Source: Bacteroides sp. (GTDB lineage Bacteria; Bacteroidota; Bacteroidia; Bacteroidales; Muribaculaceae). From it: a DNA stretch of 55,027 bases. Position 1 is the stretch's first letter. Every line of letters begins with the position of its first letter. A program made the translations under genes and the position numbers. The notes beneath the pieces were generated by a model, which was given only the letters and a program-made list of their open reading frames with translations, did not search any database and was not told the DNA's origin. The stretch lies in assembly GCA_014801945.1 (NCBI GenBank), contig JAAVDF010000030.1, positions 16,933 through 71,959 on the forward strand. The letters are read 5' to 3'. This document shows positions 17,033-26,170 of this stretch, piece by piece.

Positions 17033-17995
17033 TCAGACAGCTGTGATTCCCGTGCGACAAGGAATCTTATTCCAGTCGAACATCTCGGTCAGTTCATCGA
17101 GTCCGCACGGCCGCATTTCGGGCAGGAGACTGGCCATGAATCCGACGCGTCCGATTATCTCTTCCGGCGAATAGATCTTGCGCAGTTCTTCCATGCTTAG
17201 CGAACTGTCGCGTTTCGACAGCCGTTGCATCCGCTCGTTGCATATCAGGGGTAGATGGGCATAGGCAGGTGGACTGAAGCCCAACAGACGGTAGAGATAG
17301 AGTTGCTGTGCTACCGAGAGCAGTAGATCCGAGCCTCTGACGATCTCCGTGACACCCATGAGGGCGTCATCGACAACCACGGCAAGCTGATAGGCCCATG
17401 CGCCGTCGGCGCGCTGGAGCACGAAATCGCCGCATTCCTCCGTCAGATTGCATCTCTGTGGCCCGAATACGCGGTCGGTGAAGCAGATATCCTCGTCGGG
17501 CACGTAGAGTCTCGTCGCGTGTCTGAAATCCGGGATCGCCGTCTCACCGCAGTCGGGAAATCCTTTCGGTCGGCAAGTGCCCTGATAGATTATCCGTCCG
17601 TCGGACTGATGGGGGGCCTGCGTCGCCATTATGTCGGCGCGTGTACATGTGCAGGGGTAAGTCAGACCTGTCCTGCGGAGTTTTTCAAGATAGCGTGCAT
17701 AGATGTCGCCGCGCCGGCTCTGACTGTAGGGGCCGTTAGGGCCTTTGTCATCCACACCTCCCTCGTCCCATGTCAGGCCAAGCCACAGGAGATCATCCTC
17801 AAGCGTCCGGGCATATTCAAGACGTGAACGCTGCGGGTCGAGATCTTCGATGCGCAGTATCCATTTTCCTCCTGCCTTGCGGACAGAGAGCCATGAGATG
17901 ACGGCAGTGAACACATTGCCAAGATGCATCCGCCCCGTGGGCGACGGTGCGAAACGTCCTACCGGTGGCTGACCGTTGTTTTCTGCGGATTCCAT
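17033..17995 (-). CDS. gluQ: Glutamyl-Q tRNA(Asp) synthetase
   Basis: A 320-residue truncated glutamyl-tRNA synthetase paralogue that transfers glutamate to the queuosine base at position 34 of tRNA-Asp. The class I signatures are present: HLGN as the HIGH motif at residues 24-27 and LSKRDSS as the KMSKS equivalent. The anticodon-binding domain of GluRS is absent, as expected. A cysteine motif (YPCTCTRADI plus GTCRPKG) matches the zinc site of the family. It follows btuC on the same strand after 98 bp, with a possible own promoter. Confidence 0.92.
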   Translation of the reverse strand: MESAENNGQPPVGRFAPSPTGRMHLGNVFTAVISWLSVRKAGGKWILRIEDLDPQRSRLEYARTLEDDLLWLGLTWDEGGVDDKGPNGPYSQSRRGDIYARYLEKLRRTGLTYPCTCTRADIMATQAPHQSDGRIIYQGTCRPKGFPDCGETAIPDFRHATRLYVPDEDICFTDRVFGPQRCNLTEECGDFVLQRADGAWAYQLAVVVDDALMGVTEIVRGSDLLLSVAQQLYLYRLLGFSPPAYAHLPLICNERMQRLSKRDSSLSMEELRKIYSPEEIIGRVGFMASLLPEMRPCGLDELTEMFDWNKIPCRTGITAV

Positions 17996-18036
17996 AATGG
18001 ATTTTTCGGTATGATGTCTTGATTGAATATCATCCG

Positions 18037-18044
18037 CAAAGTTA
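18037..18044 (-). promoter_or_regulatory. Possible -7 box for gluQ
   Basis: TAACTTTG on the minus strand, 42 nt before the gluQ ATG. No TTTG is found at the -33 spacing, so the call is weak. Confidence 0.4.
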
Positions 18045-18093
18045 GGTAATTTATGCGATAGGCGGTAGTGTCAGCTGCAAAATATCAGTTAGC

Positions 18094-19092
18094 CTAACCT
18101 TTCCTTCGGTTGCGCAGGAGTATCCAGAGGACTACCGGTGCGCCGAACAGAGGGGTGACGGCGTTGACCGGAAGCACAGAGTCGGAGGGTAGGACACACA
18201 CGAGGTTGCAGCAGAGCGTCACTCCTGCGCCGGTGAGAAGTGTGGCGGGGAGGAGCGTCCGGTGGTTGTCACTGCGGAATATCAGGCGGGCTATATGGGG
18301 GACAGCCAGACCGAGAAATGATACCGGCCCGCAGAAGGCTGTGATGGTGGCTGTCAGGAGTCCGGTGGCAAGCAGCAGCAGATTTCTGACGCGCCGGATG
18401 TTAATGCCGAGATTGCGGGCGTAGCCGTCGCCGAGCAGGAGCAGGTTGAGAGGCTTGACAAGTGTAAGAGCGATGATTAGTCCGGTGGCTACGAGTCCGC
18501 CGAAGAGCGGAAGTTTATCCATGGCCACACTGTTAAAGGTGCTCATGCCCCACATCACATAGCCTTGTATTCCTTCCGCACTCGCTGCATAGTTAAGCAG
18601 CATTATGGCCGACGAAACGAGATAACCTATCATTATGCCTGTGATAAGCAGCATGAGATCGTTTTTCAGTATGCTTGACAGCGAGAGGAGTATTCCCATG
18701 ATCAGCAGGCTTCCTGCAAACGCTCCTGCGACAACTGCCGTATAGCCTCCGAGCGTGAACACTCCTGCCGATACTGTCCCGCCGAACAGGAGCATCACCA
18801 CTGCCACGCCAAGACTCGCACCGGAACTTATGCCGAGTATCGACGGCCCGGCGAGCGGGTTGCGGAAGGCTGTCTGGAGCATGAGTCCGGAGGCCGCAAG
18901 ACCCGCTCCGGCGAGAGTGGCGGTTACGGCCATAGGCAGACGGCTTCCGAGCACAATGAATTCAGCCGTACCGCCTCCGCCGTTGCCTGTGAGTATAGCC
19001 AGTACGTCGGACGCGGGCAGATTGACCGATCCGATGAACAGATTCAGCAGAAACAGAATGATTACGGAGATGACGGTTACGGTAAATTTCAT
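18094..19092 (-). CDS. btuC: Vitamin B12 ABC transporter permease (FecCD family)
   Basis: A 332-residue permease of the FecCD/BtuC family with about ten transmembrane helices. Family motifs include SRLPMAVTATLAGAGLAASG near residue 50 (MQ-loop region), NPLAGPSILGISSGASLG near 77 and PVSFLGLAVPHIARL near 256, the coupling-helix region that contacts the ATPase. Placement in the riboswitch-controlled btuB operon supports cobalamin as the substrate rather than iron-siderophore. It is the last gene; no ATPase follows. Confidence 0.88.
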   Translation of the reverse strand: MKFTVTVISVIILFLLNLFIGSVNLPASDVLAILTGNGGGGTAEFIVLGSRLPMAVTATLAGAGLAASGLMLQTAFRNPLAGPSILGISSGASLGVAVVMLLFGGTVSAGVFTLGGYTAVVAGAFAGSLLIMGILLSLSSILKNDLMLLITGIMIGYLVSSAIMLLNYAASAEGIQGYVMWGMSTFNSVAMDKLPLFGGLVATGLIIALTLVKPLNLLLLGDGYARNLGINIRRVRNLLLLATGLLTATITAFCGPVSFLGLAVPHIARLIFRSDNHRTLLPATLLTGAGVTLCCNLVCVLPSDSVLPVNAVTPLFGAPVVLWILLRNRRKG

Positions 19093-19145
19093 TCGGGGGA
19101 GATCTATCGAAGATGATAAAATGAGGGTAGAGGGGAGGAGAATGA

Positions 19146-20288
19146 TCAGGGTGTGAGGAGTGAGAAGTAACGCGGAGCTTCCACGCCGGTTTCAAGTTCA
19201 GGATGGCAGATCATAATGAGGTCGCGTAGCATCCAGTGAGGGTGGAAAGGCATTTCCTCATAATAATTCACACGGTCAGTGTTGCAGCCATAGACCTTTT
19301 TCAGCTTGAATGCCTTGAACTGGCCGTAGAGCGGATGGTCGGCCGAGAGTTCGCGCAGAGTCTTGTCGGAATCCTGCGCGTAGCGTATGAGCCAGATGTC
19401 GGCATCCCCGGCTTCATGGAGCACCTGTTCGCCCGCAAGAGCTACGCTTCCGGCCTTACCCTTGTCAGCAAAAGGGTTCACTGCACCGGCGTCATGCAGA
19501 TATGCTCCGGTAGTCGAATTGGATGTCGGCACGTACCAGCTGTTGCCATAGAGACGGTCGATCAGCACCTTTGGGCGTGATGTCACGGTATCGGTTAGGG
19601 CTTTGAGACGGTTATATTCATTTTCGATCGATCCGAACATTTCGTTTGCCTTGTCAGTGCGGCCGAACAGAATGCCGTAGAATTTCATCCACTCCGCGCG
19701 TCCGAGCGGGGTACTTTCCATATAATCGGCACATTCGATCAGAGGTATGCCCATCTGTCCGAGCTTGCCATAAGTGCCTGAATTTTCGTAGGGTGACAGG
19801 ATGACTGCATCAGGGCTCAGCTGTATGATACGCTCGATATTCGGCGTATTGCTGTTGCCGCAATCCGTCACTTTACCGTCCGATATCCGTTGGAGCAGTT
19901 CGGGATTGTGGATGTATTGCAGATCGCAGATCCCGCCGATGGCATCCATAGCTCCCAACTCACCTATGAGCGACTGATGGACGGTCGAATAGACGAGCGC
20001 GTTTTTCAACGGGACTCTCACTACTGTGCCTTCGGGCAGTGCGGCGGGTAGTTCCGTGCTGTCGGGGACGAGGATATATGTGTGGAGAATCCGTGTCGTG
20101 TCCCACGGATTGCTTATGGTTGCTGTCGTGAATGCTCCGTGATCTTCGAGTGTAAGGTAGCGGGCATGGTCGAGGTGAAGGGTGTCGCCTGACGTTTGCG
20201 CTGAAACAAGGCTGTTGCCCCCTTTGCACGACGGCATAAGGGACAACAGCAGGGCAGCTATAAAAGATAGAAAAATTGATTGTCTCAT
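19146..20288 (-). CDS. btuF: Cobalamin-binding periplasmic lipoprotein (BtuF/FecB family)
   Basis: A 380-residue ABC-transporter substrate-binding protein of the class III (BtuF/FhuD) fold. The start at 20288 (MRQSIFLSF) gives a proper lipoprotein signal with lipobox LMPSC. An upstream in-frame start at 20324 lies inside the preceding gene and is not favoured. Recognisable parts are IIQLSPDAVILSPYENSG and LIRYAQDSDKTL. The substrate is assigned from context: riboswitch, BtuB and BtuG-like neighbours. The gap to the btuG-like stop is 1 nt and to btuC 53 nt. Confidence 0.85.
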   Translation of the reverse strand: MRQSIFLSFIAALLLSLMPSCKGGNSLVSAQTSGDTLHLDHARYLTLEDHGAFTTATISNPWDTTRILHTYILVPDSTELPAALPEGTVVRVPLKNALVYSTVHQSLIGELGAMDAIGGICDLQYIHNPELLQRISDGKVTDCGNSNTPNIERIIQLSPDAVILSPYENSGTYGKLGQMGIPLIECADYMESTPLGRAEWMKFYGILFGRTDKANEMFGSIENEYNRLKALTDTVTSRPKVLIDRLYGNSWYVPTSNSTTGAYLHDAGAVNPFADKGKAGSVALAGEQVLHEAGDADIWLIRYAQDSDKTLRELSADHPLYGQFKAFKLKKVYGCNTDRVNYYEEMPFHPHWMLRDLIMICHPELETGVEAPRYFSLLTP

Positions 20289-20289
20289 T

Positions 20290-21369
20290 TTAGAAAACCA
20301 GACATGATGCACCGATGCCGGCATTATAACTCTTGAGGAAAGATCCGGATGCCGTGTATTCGTTCACCATACATGGATCTGACCATCCGTTTTCAACAGA
20401 ATAGCTTGAGATAAAGATATGACCTGATTTCGGCTCGACACCGATGGCAATCGGTTGGATGATATTCTCAAGCTTGAGGTCGGTTTTCTTCTTGGAAGTG
20501 ATGGAATAGACTGAGTAGGTCGGTGCGGTCAGTTCCAAGCTTCCCCAAGTGGCGGGTGCGTTGACGGTGTAGAGGTTGTTACCGCTGATGGTCATGAGAG
20601 TTGCGCCGAAAAGACTCTCCACGCTGTCATCGGCAGTGTTGATGCGCATGAGTGTGGCGGGATTCTGCGCGCTGTAGTCACCCATGCATATTACGAAGAC
20701 ATCGCTTCCGTTGGAGACAGCTTTGGTCGGATTCATTCCGACAGTGATTTTCTTCTCTTCCGTAAAAGTCGAGAGATTGATTTTTGATACGGAGAATCCG
20801 TCGGCATATCCGTTAAGGTAGTTCATGCCGTCGGAGTTGGTTACATAGAGATAATCACCTGCAATGGCAATTTCATCAGGGTTGGGGCCTACCTTGATCG
20901 TCTTGTCAATCTCAAGTGTGCGGGTGTCGATACGGCTGACATAACCGTCAAACATTGACACATACACGTAGTTGCCTTTGCCTGCCATGTAGCGGGGTTG
21001 TGTGCCTGTTCCGGTTAGTGTGATTGTCTTTTCAGATTTTAAAGTCGTTTTGTTGACAATCTCAATGGTGTTGGACATATAGACCGCTATGTACATTTTG
21101 TCTCCGAAAATTAATGCACTCTGGGGAGTATCGCCGAGTACACGTTTGTTTGCGGTCCTGAATGCGTTCTGATAGGCCTCTCCGATCTCATAGTCTATGT
21201 TGGTAATGCTACCGGGGATGTTGTTGCCCTGATTTCCTTGATTGATTGTGAAACCGCCATAATACTCACCTTCTGTTCTGCCGAAGGTGATATCCTTATC
21301 ATCGTCATCGCTACAAGCGGTTAATGCGAGGGCGCAGAGAGCAATAGCAAAGATTTTTCTAAATTTCAT
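20290..21369 (-). CDS. btuG: BtuG-like surface lipoprotein, beta-propeller (DUF5074/YncE-like)
   Basis: A 359-residue lipoprotein with lipobox LTAC followed by SDDDDKD, an acidic stretch that acts as a surface-export signal in Bacteroidota. The rest is a repeated beta-propeller pattern (YVYVSMFDGYVSRIDTRTLE, then YLYVTNSDG and VFVICMGD) as in YncE-like proteins. In Bacteroides, BtuG binds B12 at the cell surface with very high affinity and passes it to BtuB; position directly after btuB under a cobalamin riboswitch supports the same role. The start at 21369 (MKFRKIF) is chosen because the upstream extension from 21510 has no signal peptide and overlaps btuB. Confidence 0.85.
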   Translation of the reverse strand: MKFRKIFAIALCALALTACSDDDDKDITFGRTEGEYYGGFTINQGNQGNNIPGSITNIDYEIGEAYQNAFRTANKRVLGDTPQSALIFGDKMYIAVYMSNTIEIVNKTTLKSEKTITLTGTGTQPRYMAGKGNYVYVSMFDGYVSRIDTRTLEIDKTIKVGPNPDEIAIAGDYLYVTNSDGMNYLNGYADGFSVSKINLSTFTEEKKITVGMNPTKAVSNGSDVFVICMGDYSAQNPATLMRINTADDSVESLFGATLMTISGNNLYTVNAPATWGSLELTAPTYSVYSITSKKKTDLKLENIIQPIAIGVEPKSGHIFISSYSVENGWSDPCMVNEYTASGSFLKSYNAGIGASCLVF

Positions 21370-21442
21370 GATTAAAAAACTTCGTTTCGGATTAATGATT
21401 AGATGGTTACTTTTGTGTATGATTGTGTATTTCTTTCGGATA

Positions 21443-23470
21443 TCACATAGTGAATTTGACTGAAAGTCTCCACGACCGGCCCGGCATGGGGTAGCGGGCC
21501 ACGATGGCATACTGCTTGTCGAGCAGGTTCATCAGATCGCCGCGCATTTCCAGCTGATGACCTTTCAGGTTGAAAGTCCTGTAGGCTGTAAGTCCCATGT
21601 CGGCATAGCCTCCGAGCCTTGTATCGGGAATATTGGAGTTGGTTGCGTACCGGCAGCTGACAGCCGATGTGTGCAGCGAAAGGTTGACCCAAGGATTCTC
21701 ATAGCTGACGGTAATGCTGCCCGAATGGCGGGGTATGTAGGCTATCTGCTTCTTGTACTCGTTTACCATATCAGGATTCCTCGGTTCGGCCCGCTGATAA
21801 CTGTAATTACCGGTGAAAAGTAATTTTTGATGGCGGTTGAGGCTGAACGTCGCGTTCTCGGTGATGTCGCAGCCTATTGAGCGTGTCTTGTCAAGGTTGA
21901 CCACCGTCCATAGGAACATATTGTATGGTATGGCCACGATCTTGTCCTTGACATTGTTGACATACACGTCGGCTGTGAGTTCGAGGTTCGTCAGCCACGC
22001 GAGAGGTCTGAACTGATATGTGAGGCCGAGATTGAACTGATCGGCGGTCTCAGGCTTGACGTTGGGGTTGCCGTAGTGATAGAAGTATGCCTCGTTGAAG
22101 GTCGGCATACGGAATATGTTCTTATATGAGAGTCGCACGAACAGCATCTCTCCTCCCAGCGGTTGCACCGAGATGCTGGCTGAAGGCGATAGGCGGCTGT
22201 GATCCTGCGAATTTCCACCGATCTTGGTCGAAGTGTTGTAGATCGAACCGAGTAACCTTACCATACCTGTGAACCATCCACCTCGGTAACGTGCGGTGAG
22301 CGATTGCAGTATGCTGTGACGGCGCGGATAAGTCTCGGTCGGGAGATTGCTGTTTAGATTGTTGAAAAAGTAATCGGCCGAGTAATCGACAGCCCATTTG
22401 TCGGCAGGGAGAAAGAGCAGACATGCACTGCCGTAAGCTTCACGCTGAGTGTAGTTCTGATTCAGCTTTCCGCCGGGATATTTACCATTCTCATCACGGT
22501 AGAGCGACGAGGACCAGTTGAATTTTCCATGGACTTGGAGTGACCATTGCGAGTTGAAAGCGTTGCGGTATTGGAGCTGTCCGAAGAAATTGCGGTCACG
22601 CAGCGATTCGTTGTTCGTATTGTTGTAGTAGATCACCGGACCGGGTAAGCGTCGGTCGTTGTCATAATAGTAAAGTTTAGCCTTCAGGCTCGAACGGCTG
22701 TCGGGACTCCAGATGGCGTTCATCTCACCGTGGCCGCTGTTCATGCGTGAATTGTTGCGGTGTTCCTTGTATGTATAGTCGCCGTTTTTAAGTTTGAAAG
22801 GATAGTCATTCTCCGCGTATGTGTAGTCACCGATGAGGTTCATGGAGAATTTCTCGGTGAAGGCTTTGCCGATGCGTATGTAGGGATTGACATAACCGAA
22901 CGATCCGTATTTCATCTGGGCCGTGAGGTCGAGAGGCTTGTCAGGATCAGGACTGCGGAAACTTGATATTGCGAATGAGGCGGCTGAACCGGCTATGCGT
23001 GCCGGCTGGAAAATGTCGTCGTTGTCACCTATGGTCATTGAAAGCGACTCGACATTATCGAGCGAATAGCGTGCCACATCCACCTCTCCGCTTCGGGAGT
23101 CACTCAACACTATTCCGTCATAGACAACCGCTGTGTGCGGAGCACCGAGTCCGCGGACCGACACCGTTTTCAGTCCTCCCAGACCACCGTAATCCCGCAG
23201 GTTCACTCCCGGCAGACGGTGAAGCGCATCTGAAATATCGGTAACGCCGAGACGGTTGAAATGCTTGCTGTCGAGCTGATAGACCGGAGCAGTACTTTTC
23301 AGCTGTTTCTGCGCGGCACGGCTCACGACCTGAACTGTATCAAGCTCGATCGATGAAGGCGTCTGCGAGGATATGGCTGAGGGGAACACTGCAATTGACA
23401 GTGTTCCGGCTATCAGACGCAATGATTTTAAGCGGATGTTACCTTTGGGGAAATTAATATGCCTTCTCAT
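21443..23470 (-). CDS. btuB: TonB-dependent vitamin B12 outer membrane transporter BtuB
   Basis: A 675-residue TonB-dependent receptor. A signal peptide (about residues 14-35) precedes a TonB box-like DTVQVVS (near 44). The plug domain runs from about 55 to 175 (DISDALHRLPGVNLRDYGG, TVSVRGLG) and a 22-strand barrel follows, ending in SVKFTM. The cobalamin riboswitch just upstream and the btuG/btuF/btuC genes downstream identify the ligand as a cobamide. Expression is expected to fall when cobalamin is abundant. The gap to the btuG-like gene is 73 bp. Confidence 0.92.
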   Translation of the reverse strand: MRRHINFPKGNIRLKSLRLIAGTLSIAVFPSAISSQTPSSIELDTVQVVSRAAQKQLKSTAPVYQLDSKHFNRLGVTDISDALHRLPGVNLRDYGGLGGLKTVSVRGLGAPHTAVVYDGIVLSDSRSGEVDVARYSLDNVESLSMTIGDNDDIFQPARIAGSAASFAISSFRSPDPDKPLDLTAQMKYGSFGYVNPYIRIGKAFTEKFSMNLIGDYTYAENDYPFKLKNGDYTYKEHRNNSRMNSGHGEMNAIWSPDSRSSLKAKLYYYDNDRRLPGPVIYYNNTNNESLRDRNFFGQLQYRNAFNSQWSLQVHGKFNWSSSLYRDENGKYPGGKLNQNYTQREAYGSACLLFLPADKWAVDYSADYFFNNLNSNLPTETYPRRHSILQSLTARYRGGWFTGMVRLLGSIYNTSTKIGGNSQDHSRLSPSASISVQPLGGEMLFVRLSYKNIFRMPTFNEAYFYHYGNPNVKPETADQFNLGLTYQFRPLAWLTNLELTADVYVNNVKDKIVAIPYNMFLWTVVNLDKTRSIGCDITENATFSLNRHQKLLFTGNYSYQRAEPRNPDMVNEYKKQIAYIPRHSGSITVSYENPWVNLSLHTSAVSCRYATNSNIPDTRLGGYADMGLTAYRTFNLKGHQLEMRGDLMNLLDKQYAIVARYPMPGRSWRLSVKFTM

Positions 23471-23507
23471 CCTCGAAAGAAAAACATTTATTGAAAAAGA
23501 ATGCTCA

Positions 23508-23775
23508 GGCAGGTATTCGGACTCATTCCGGAGTCAGAGCGGAGTCTCCTCCATACTCTTGTGGTAAGCTTCTCATATCCTGCACGGATATGCTTGCTCA
23601 CGTTTTTCAGCCTTACCTTCCCAAAAGCGTTGACCGCTTTCAGTGACTTGGCCGTCTCCATCTGGAAATTACCGCAGCGGGACTGTCCGGGATTCGCACC
23701 CGTGTTCCCTTTTGGATCATGTCTCCCACCCGTAAGTGGCGGACACGCATCCAAATCGCCTCGATCGGCGAACCG
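23508..23775 (-). promoter_or_regulatory. Cobalamin riboswitch
   Basis: On the minus strand the leader carries the family core: GGGAACACGGGTGCGAATCC (about 23689-23708), then GGACAGTCCCGCTGCGG (about 23675-23691), then AAGTCACTG (B12-box region, about 23640-23648), and a 3' closing strand CCGAATACCTGCC (23508-23520). The aptamer spans most of the 310-nt leader of btuB. It ends about 38 nt before the btuB ATG, so control at the level of ribosome access is plausible. Open frames of 108 codons across it on both strands are not genes. Confidence 0.93.
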
Positions 23776-23784
23776 TTGCGGAGG

Positions 23785-23815
23785 CAAAATTACAAAATAT
23801 TTCCAAACCAACAAA
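23785..23815 (-). promoter_or_regulatory. Promoter of the riboswitch-btuB operon
   Basis: TTTG (23812-23815), a 19-nt spacer and TAATTTTG (23785-23792) on the minus strand. Transcription would start near 23778, just before the riboswitch. Confidence 0.75.
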
Positions 23816-24004
23816 AATCTTCCGTGAAGTGGCCGTCAAAAATATAAACGGTTCGTATTTTGACGTATTGCTGAAATTTTAGTGAAGCTGACCTTAAACT
23901 TGTCATCCAAAGGTTCACCATGACCGGTGTGTACATTTTTCGGTTTCTTGTACCTATTTCGATGATATGATTATGCAGTGCGAACTTTTTTCGGCTAAAT
24001 TGAG

Positions 24005-24012
24005 TATATTTG
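24005..24012 (+). promoter_or_regulatory. Possible -7 box for the DUF3737 operon
   Basis: TATATTTG lies 90 nt before the DUF3737 ATG. The -33 region has only T-rich sequence out of register. The rest of 23820-24100 shows no gene. Confidence 0.4.
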
Positions 24013-24101
24013 CATATCAGATAAATGTTATGTCAGGCTCGCACTTTATGCGAGGCAGGGATGTTCTAAATAGAAAATAGAAAAACAATTAAAAAATAGA
24101 T

Positions 24102-24947
24102 ATGAAAGAAATTAAGGATAAGGAATTTGGCGGCGAGCGTCCGCTTTTTGCAACTCACGGTCTTAAACTCGTCAATGTGACCATCCACGCCGGTGAGTCA
24201 GCTCTGAAATGTTGTAGCGACATCGTCGCAGAGAAATGTCGCTTTGAAGGTAAGTATCCTTTCTGGCATGTAGATGGTTTCGAGATCCATGACTGCCATT
24301 TCACTCCGGGAGCGAGAGCCGCGCTGTGGTATTCACGTGGACTGACGATGACCGACACTATCGTTGAAGCTCCCAAGATGTTCAGGGAAATGGATGATCT
24401 CTCGCTGACCAATGTCCGTATTCCCGACGCACAGGAGACTCTGTGGCACTGCCGCGGCGTGAAGCTCCGCGATGTTGAGGTAAGCAATGCCGACTATCTT
24501 TTCATGCATTCCGACAATATTGATATAGAGGATTACCGTCAGCAGGGCAACTATTCTTTCCAGTATTGCCGCAACGTTGTCATCCGCAACGCTGTGATCG
24601 ATTCGAAGGATGCTTTCTGGAACACCGAAAACGTGACCGTCTATGATTCGGAGCTAACGGGCGAGTATCTCGGTTGGCATTCCAAGAACCTGCGTCTTGT
24701 CCGTTGCCGCATTTCAGGCACTCAGCCGCTCTGCTATTGCGAGAATCTTGTGATGGAGGACTGCGTAATGGCCGATGACGCTGATCTCGCTTTCGAGGAT
24801 TCTGTCCTCGACGCAACCATAACGTCCAACATCGTGAGTGTGAAAAATCCCCGTTCAGGCAGCATCAAGGCTCTGGCTATCGGTGAGACGATCATTGATG
24901 CCAATGTCCTTCAGCCGGCCGACTGCAAGATTCAGACCGAAGTATAA
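24102..24947 (+). CDS. DUF3737 family protein, right-handed beta-helix
   Basis: A 281-residue cytoplasmic protein of the DUF3737 family. It shows short repeated strands of a parallel beta-helix (VEVSNADYLFMHSDNIDIED, NVVIRNAVIDSKDAFWNTEN, NLRLVRCRISGTQPLCYCEN), with a periodic tryptophan/cysteine pattern such as WHCRGV and FQYCRN. The biochemical role is not established. It is the first gene of a plus-strand group with a PLP enzyme 21 bp downstream, a pairing that suggests linked metabolism, but no substrate can be named. Confidence 0.88.
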   Translation: MKEIKDKEFGGERPLFATHGLKLVNVTIHAGESALKCCSDIVAEKCRFEGKYPFWHVDGFEIHDCHFTPGARAALWYSRGLTMTDTIVEAPKMFREMDDLSLTNVRIPDAQETLWHCRGVKLRDVEVSNADYLFMHSDNIDIEDYRQQGNYSFQYCRNVVIRNAVIDSKDAFWNTENVTVYDSELTGEYLGWHSKNLRLVRCRISGTQPLCYCENLVMEDCVMADDADLAFEDSVLDATITSNIVSVKNPRSGSIKALAIGETIIDANVLQPADCKIQTEV

Positions 24948-24968
24948 CTCTCCGACATATAGAAACTC

Positions 24969-26129
24969 ATGGCTCAAGACTATAATTTCGACAAAATCGT
25001 GCTCCGCCGAGGCACGGGTTCATATAAGTGGGATTCACGTCACGACGTGATCCCCCTTTGGGTAGCCGACATGGATTTTCAGACTGCTCCGTGCATCATC
25101 GAAGCTCTCCGCCGTAGGGTGGATCACGGAGTGTTCGGCTACACTTACGTTGACGATGACTATTATGATGCGCTTATCGACTGGTTCAGCTCGCGTCACC
25201 TCTACATGTTTGACCGCCGCGACGTGATCTATGTCCCCGGTGTAGTTCCTGCAATTTCCGCCATCATCAAGGCTCTTGCCCCGGCGGGAAGCGGCGTGAT
25301 CGTGCAGACACCTGTCTATAATTGCTTCTTCTCGTCGATCCGCAACAACGGATGCCGTGTTGTCGATAATGCTCTCCTGCGCCGTGACATCTCTGCTTCC
25401 GAGTTTACCTACGATATGGATTTCGAGGGTCTCGAACGTCTTGCCGCCGATCCCTCCAATGTGCTCATGCTCCTGTGTAATCCCCACAATCCGGCCGGTC
25501 GCGTCTGGACACGCGAGGAACTGACGCGTGTGCGCGACATCTGCAAGCGCAACGGTGTGACTGTCATAAGCGATGAGATCCACAACGAGCTCACCATGCC
25601 GGGCTACCGCTACACGCCCTACGGCACTCTTGATCCCGATGCCGTGGTCTGTCTGTCGCCCTCCAAGGCTTTCAATACCGCCGGACTCCAGATTGCAAAC
25701 ATTATTTCGGCTGACGCGGATAAGCGTGCCCGGATTGACCGCGCGGTCAACATCAATGAGGTCTGCGACGTGAATCCTTTCGGTGTCGTCGCGCTCCGCG
25801 CCGCATATTCTTCGGAGGGAAGTGACTGGCTTGAGGCCCTGCGAGATTATCTCCATGCCAACTACGTCTTTTTCCGTGAATATCTCCTGAATCATCTCCC
25901 GCAGTGTCCCGTTGCCACACTTGAGGCTACCTATCTCCCGTGGGTTGATATTTCCGCTCTCGGCTCAAGTGCTGACGAACTTGAAAAACGTCTGCTTGAC
26001 GAGGCCCGTGTCTGGGTCAACTCCGGAGTCATGTATGGAACTGACGGATATGTGCGGTTCAACATAGCCTGTCCGCGCAACACTCTCGAAGAAGCACTTG
26101 AGCGTATCTGCAACGTGCTTGTGAAATGA
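24969..26129 (+). CDS. MalY/PatB family PLP-dependent aminotransferase (C-S lyase)
   Basis: A 386-residue fold-type I PLP enzyme of the MalY/PatB group, which often cleaves cystathionine or cysteine conjugates to give a thiol, pyruvate and ammonia. N-terminal landmarks are IPLWVADMDFQTAP (near residue 28) and GVFGYTYV. NPHNPAGRVW (near 174) and ISDEIHNELTMPG are cofactor and substrate regions. The PLP-binding lysine is Lys233 in SPSKAFNTAG. It lies 21 bp after the DUF3737 gene and 41 bp before the MATE gene, likely one transcript. Whether it acts as lyase or transaminase is not decided by sequence. Confidence 0.92.
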   Translation: MAQDYNFDKIVLRRGTGSYKWDSRHDVIPLWVADMDFQTAPCIIEALRRRVDHGVFGYTYVDDDYYDALIDWFSSRHLYMFDRRDVIYVPGVVPAISAIIKALAPAGSGVIVQTPVYNCFFSSIRNNGCRVVDNALLRRDISASEFTYDMDFEGLERLAADPSNVLMLLCNPHNPAGRVWTREELTRVRDICKRNGVTVISDEIHNELTMPGYRYTPYGTLDPDAVVCLSPSKAFNTAGLQIANIISADADKRARIDRAVNINEVCDVNPFGVVALRAAYSSEGSDWLEALRDYLHANYVFFREYLLNHLPQCPVATLEATYLPWVDISALGSSADELEKRLLDEARVWVNSGVMYGTDGYVRFNIACPRNTLEEALERICNVLVK

Positions 26130-26170
26130 TCTTCTGACCCTTCTTCCCGCCAAAACCAATCACACGCTAT

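Noticed and set aside
23488-23827. Open frames of about 108 codons on both strands over the btuB leader
   Set aside because: The region is a cobalamin riboswitch; the predicted peptides have no protein features.
25035-25895. 286-codon minus-strand frame inside the MalY-type gene
   Set aside because: Antisense shadow; the composition is not protein-like and the plus-strand gene is intact.
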